Shown: positions 4,981 through 5,821 of the stretch, one piece after another
Numbering within the stretch: position 1 is the first letter of the stretch
How the letters are laid out: each line of letters starts with the position of its first letter
Origin: Calditrichia bacterium
GTDB taxonomy: Bacteria > Calditrichota > Calditrichia > RBG-13-44-9 > J042
Direction: 5' to 3'
Length of the DNA: 5,821 nucleotides
Assembly (NCBI GenBank): GCA_030430345.1
Contig: JAUIFT010000217.1
Span: 1-5,821 of the forward strand
Program-made: the position numbers and the translations under genes
Notes under the pieces: generated by a model
The model's database searches: none
Told to the model about the DNA's origin: nothing
What the model saw: the letters and a program-made list of their open reading frames with translations, nothing else

Positions 4981-5821
4981 CTAACGAACCAGCAGCATCT
5001 TCCTTACCTCCTGAAAACCGGCGACCTGAAAGCGATAAAAATAAGTGCCGCTCACCTGTCCGGCTGCTACAAATTGGGCAGTATGATAGCCGGCGGGTTT
5101 GCTTTCATTAACTAGCAATGCCACTTGCTGGCCGAGATTATTATATACGGAAAGGCGAACATGCATCATCGCCGGCAGCGCATAGCGAATATGCGTCGCC
5201 GGGTTGAACGGATTGGGATAATTCTCCAGCAGTACCGGTCTGCTCGGCAAAGTTGCCGGATCACTCGGCTCCTCTATGGCTACGAGATCATTGATCGTCA
5301 GTAAAAAAGATGCCGTACCGGAGAGCGCCGGCAGGCCATTGTCGGTTGCCACTACTTCAATTGAGTATTGGCCGGCATCATTAAACCCGGGGGTAAAATT
5401 CAGGGATCCACTGCCATCGCCATTATCCGTCAATGCCCCGAAGAGAGGCAGATTGTTGACACTGAGGGAGATGCTATCGCTGTCAAGATCGCTGGCGATG
5501 ATCGGAATAAACAAATTGCTGCCCTCAGGGATGGACTGGTCGTTGATTGGGTTGAGCTGCGGCGCCCGGTTAACATTTTCAACGGTGAGAGAAAAGCTGA
5601 TCGTATCCGCCAGAGGGGGCGTGCGGTCATCGGTAGCGATGATTTCAATATTCGCGTAGAGACCACTGTCATCAAAACCCGGGCTAAAGTTCAGCGTGCC
5701 ATTTCCGCCACCATGGTCGGTAAAACTGCCGAAAAAGGGAAGATTCTCGGCCGATAGTGTGATCTCATCGCCATTGGGATCGTTGGCGGAAACGGCAATG
5801 TTCAGATTAATGCCTTCGTTC
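4981..5821 (-). CDS. Secreted repeat protein, C-terminal part: Ig/cadherin-like repeats plus T9SS-type sorting tail
   Basis: The frame is open from the right window edge to the stop at 4981, giving 279 visible residues; the N-terminus lies outside. A TTG at 5514 could be taken as a start, but it is internal: the protein pattern continues upstream without a break. Two tandem domains of 97 residues are visible, each reading EG.NL.I.(V/I)xAxD.(N/S)GD-like, then NLP.FG..TD.G.G.G.LNF.PGF.D.G.Y..E..ATD. This is the putative-Ig/cadherin-like repeat of large exported adhesins, with DPNGDE and DLDSDS as possible calcium-binding turns. A linker (about 175-197) leads to ENYPNPFNPATHIRYALP, then VRLSVYNNLGQQVALL, AGYHTAQF, SGTYFYRF and KMLLVR: the beta-sandwich sorting tail (Por_Secre_tail/FlgD-like) of type IX secretion cargo. 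The protein is probably exported and surface-anchored or released. The full gene is likely much longer; any N-terminal enzyme or adhesion domain is unseen. Confidence 0.88.
   Translation of the reverse strand, partial: NEGINLNIAVSANDPNGDEITLSAENLPFFGSFTDHGGGNGTLNFSPGFDDSGLYANIEIIATDDRTPPLADTISFSLTVENVNRAPQLNPINDQSIPEGSNLFIPIIASDLDSDSISLSVNNLPLFGALTDNGDGSGSLNFTPGFNDAGQYSIEVVATDNGLPALSGTASFLLTINDLVAIEEPSDPATLPSRPVLLENYPNPFNPATHIRYALPAMMHVRLSVYNNLGQQVALLVNESKPAGYHTAQFVAAGQVSGTYFYRFQVAGFQEVRKMLLVR
5239..5820 (-). repeat. Two tandem 97-residue Ig/cadherin-like repeats (291-bp period)
   Basis: Residues 2-98 and 99-195 of the visible protein align with the same spacing: NEGINLNI against PEGSNLFI, AENLPFFGSFTD against VNNLPLFGALTD, GTLNFSPGFDDSGLY against GSLNFTPGFNDAGQY. 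At DNA level the copies are clearly diverged through synonymous changes, so this is an old duplication. The upstream copy is cut by the window edge, and more copies probably lie beyond it. Confidence 0.85.

Noticed and set aside
4981..5514. Treating the sorting-tail protein as a complete 177-residue gene starting at 5514
   Set aside because: The start would be a TTG in the middle of a repeat unit, and the same frame continues upstream to the window edge with another full-length repeat.
5276..5757. Two long plus-strand open frames (127 and 129 codons) opposite the secreted repeat protein
   Set aside because: They are antisense to the strongly patterned Ig-like repeats and sorting tail, have no domain character of their own, and owe their openness to the repeat composition of the real gene.

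Overview
The window most likely comes from a bacterium of the FCB group, such as Calditrichota, Ignavibacteria, KSB1-like lineages or Bacteroidota in the wide sense. The best clue is at the right edge: a repeat-rich secreted protein ending in a YPNPFNP-type C-terminal sorting tail, typical of type IX secretion cargo in these phyla. Base composition is moderate and the intergenic stretches are AT-rich. No single family member fixes the species, so this placement is inference. No rRNA, tRNA, CRISPR array, transposase or phage gene was found.

Layout, left to right: (1) the N-terminal part of a secreted SnoaL/NTF2-like protein (minus, cut by the window edge); (2) a complete FAD/NAD(P)-binding oxidoreductase of the renalase/COG3380 type (minus); (3) divergent from it, a YbjT-like protein with an atypical SDR Rossmann domain and a DUF2867-like C-terminal domain (plus); (4) a strong 15-bp stem hairpin with a competing upstream arm, between convergent genes; (5) a classical short-chain dehydrogenase (minus); (6) a TetR-family regulator (minus) directly upstream of it; (7) an AT-rich gap with a perfect 16-bp stem palindrome; (8) the C-terminal part of the secreted Ig/cadherin-like repeat protein (minus, cut by the window edge).

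Two functional modules can be argued. Module A is genes 1-3. From general knowledge, COG3380 oxidoreductases, YbjT/DUF2867 SDR proteins and SnoaL-like proteins recur together in light or photooxidative-stress clusters of other bacteria. Here both minus-strand genes carry an AACGCTCA motif about 90-105 bases upstream of their start codons, which hints at shared control. Module B is tetR plus the SDR gene. A near-identical 20-bp element (17/20) lies just upstream of each start codon, fitting a regulator that represses itself and its neighbouring reductase. The large secreted protein at the right looks unrelated.

Most noteworthy non-coding items: the paired TetR operator candidates, a 23-bp imperfect palindrome at 406-428 in front of a well-initiated but seemingly aborted secretory leader, the three-arm alternative hairpin after the YbjT-like gene, and the 4918-4954 palindrome resembling dispersed REP-like repeats.
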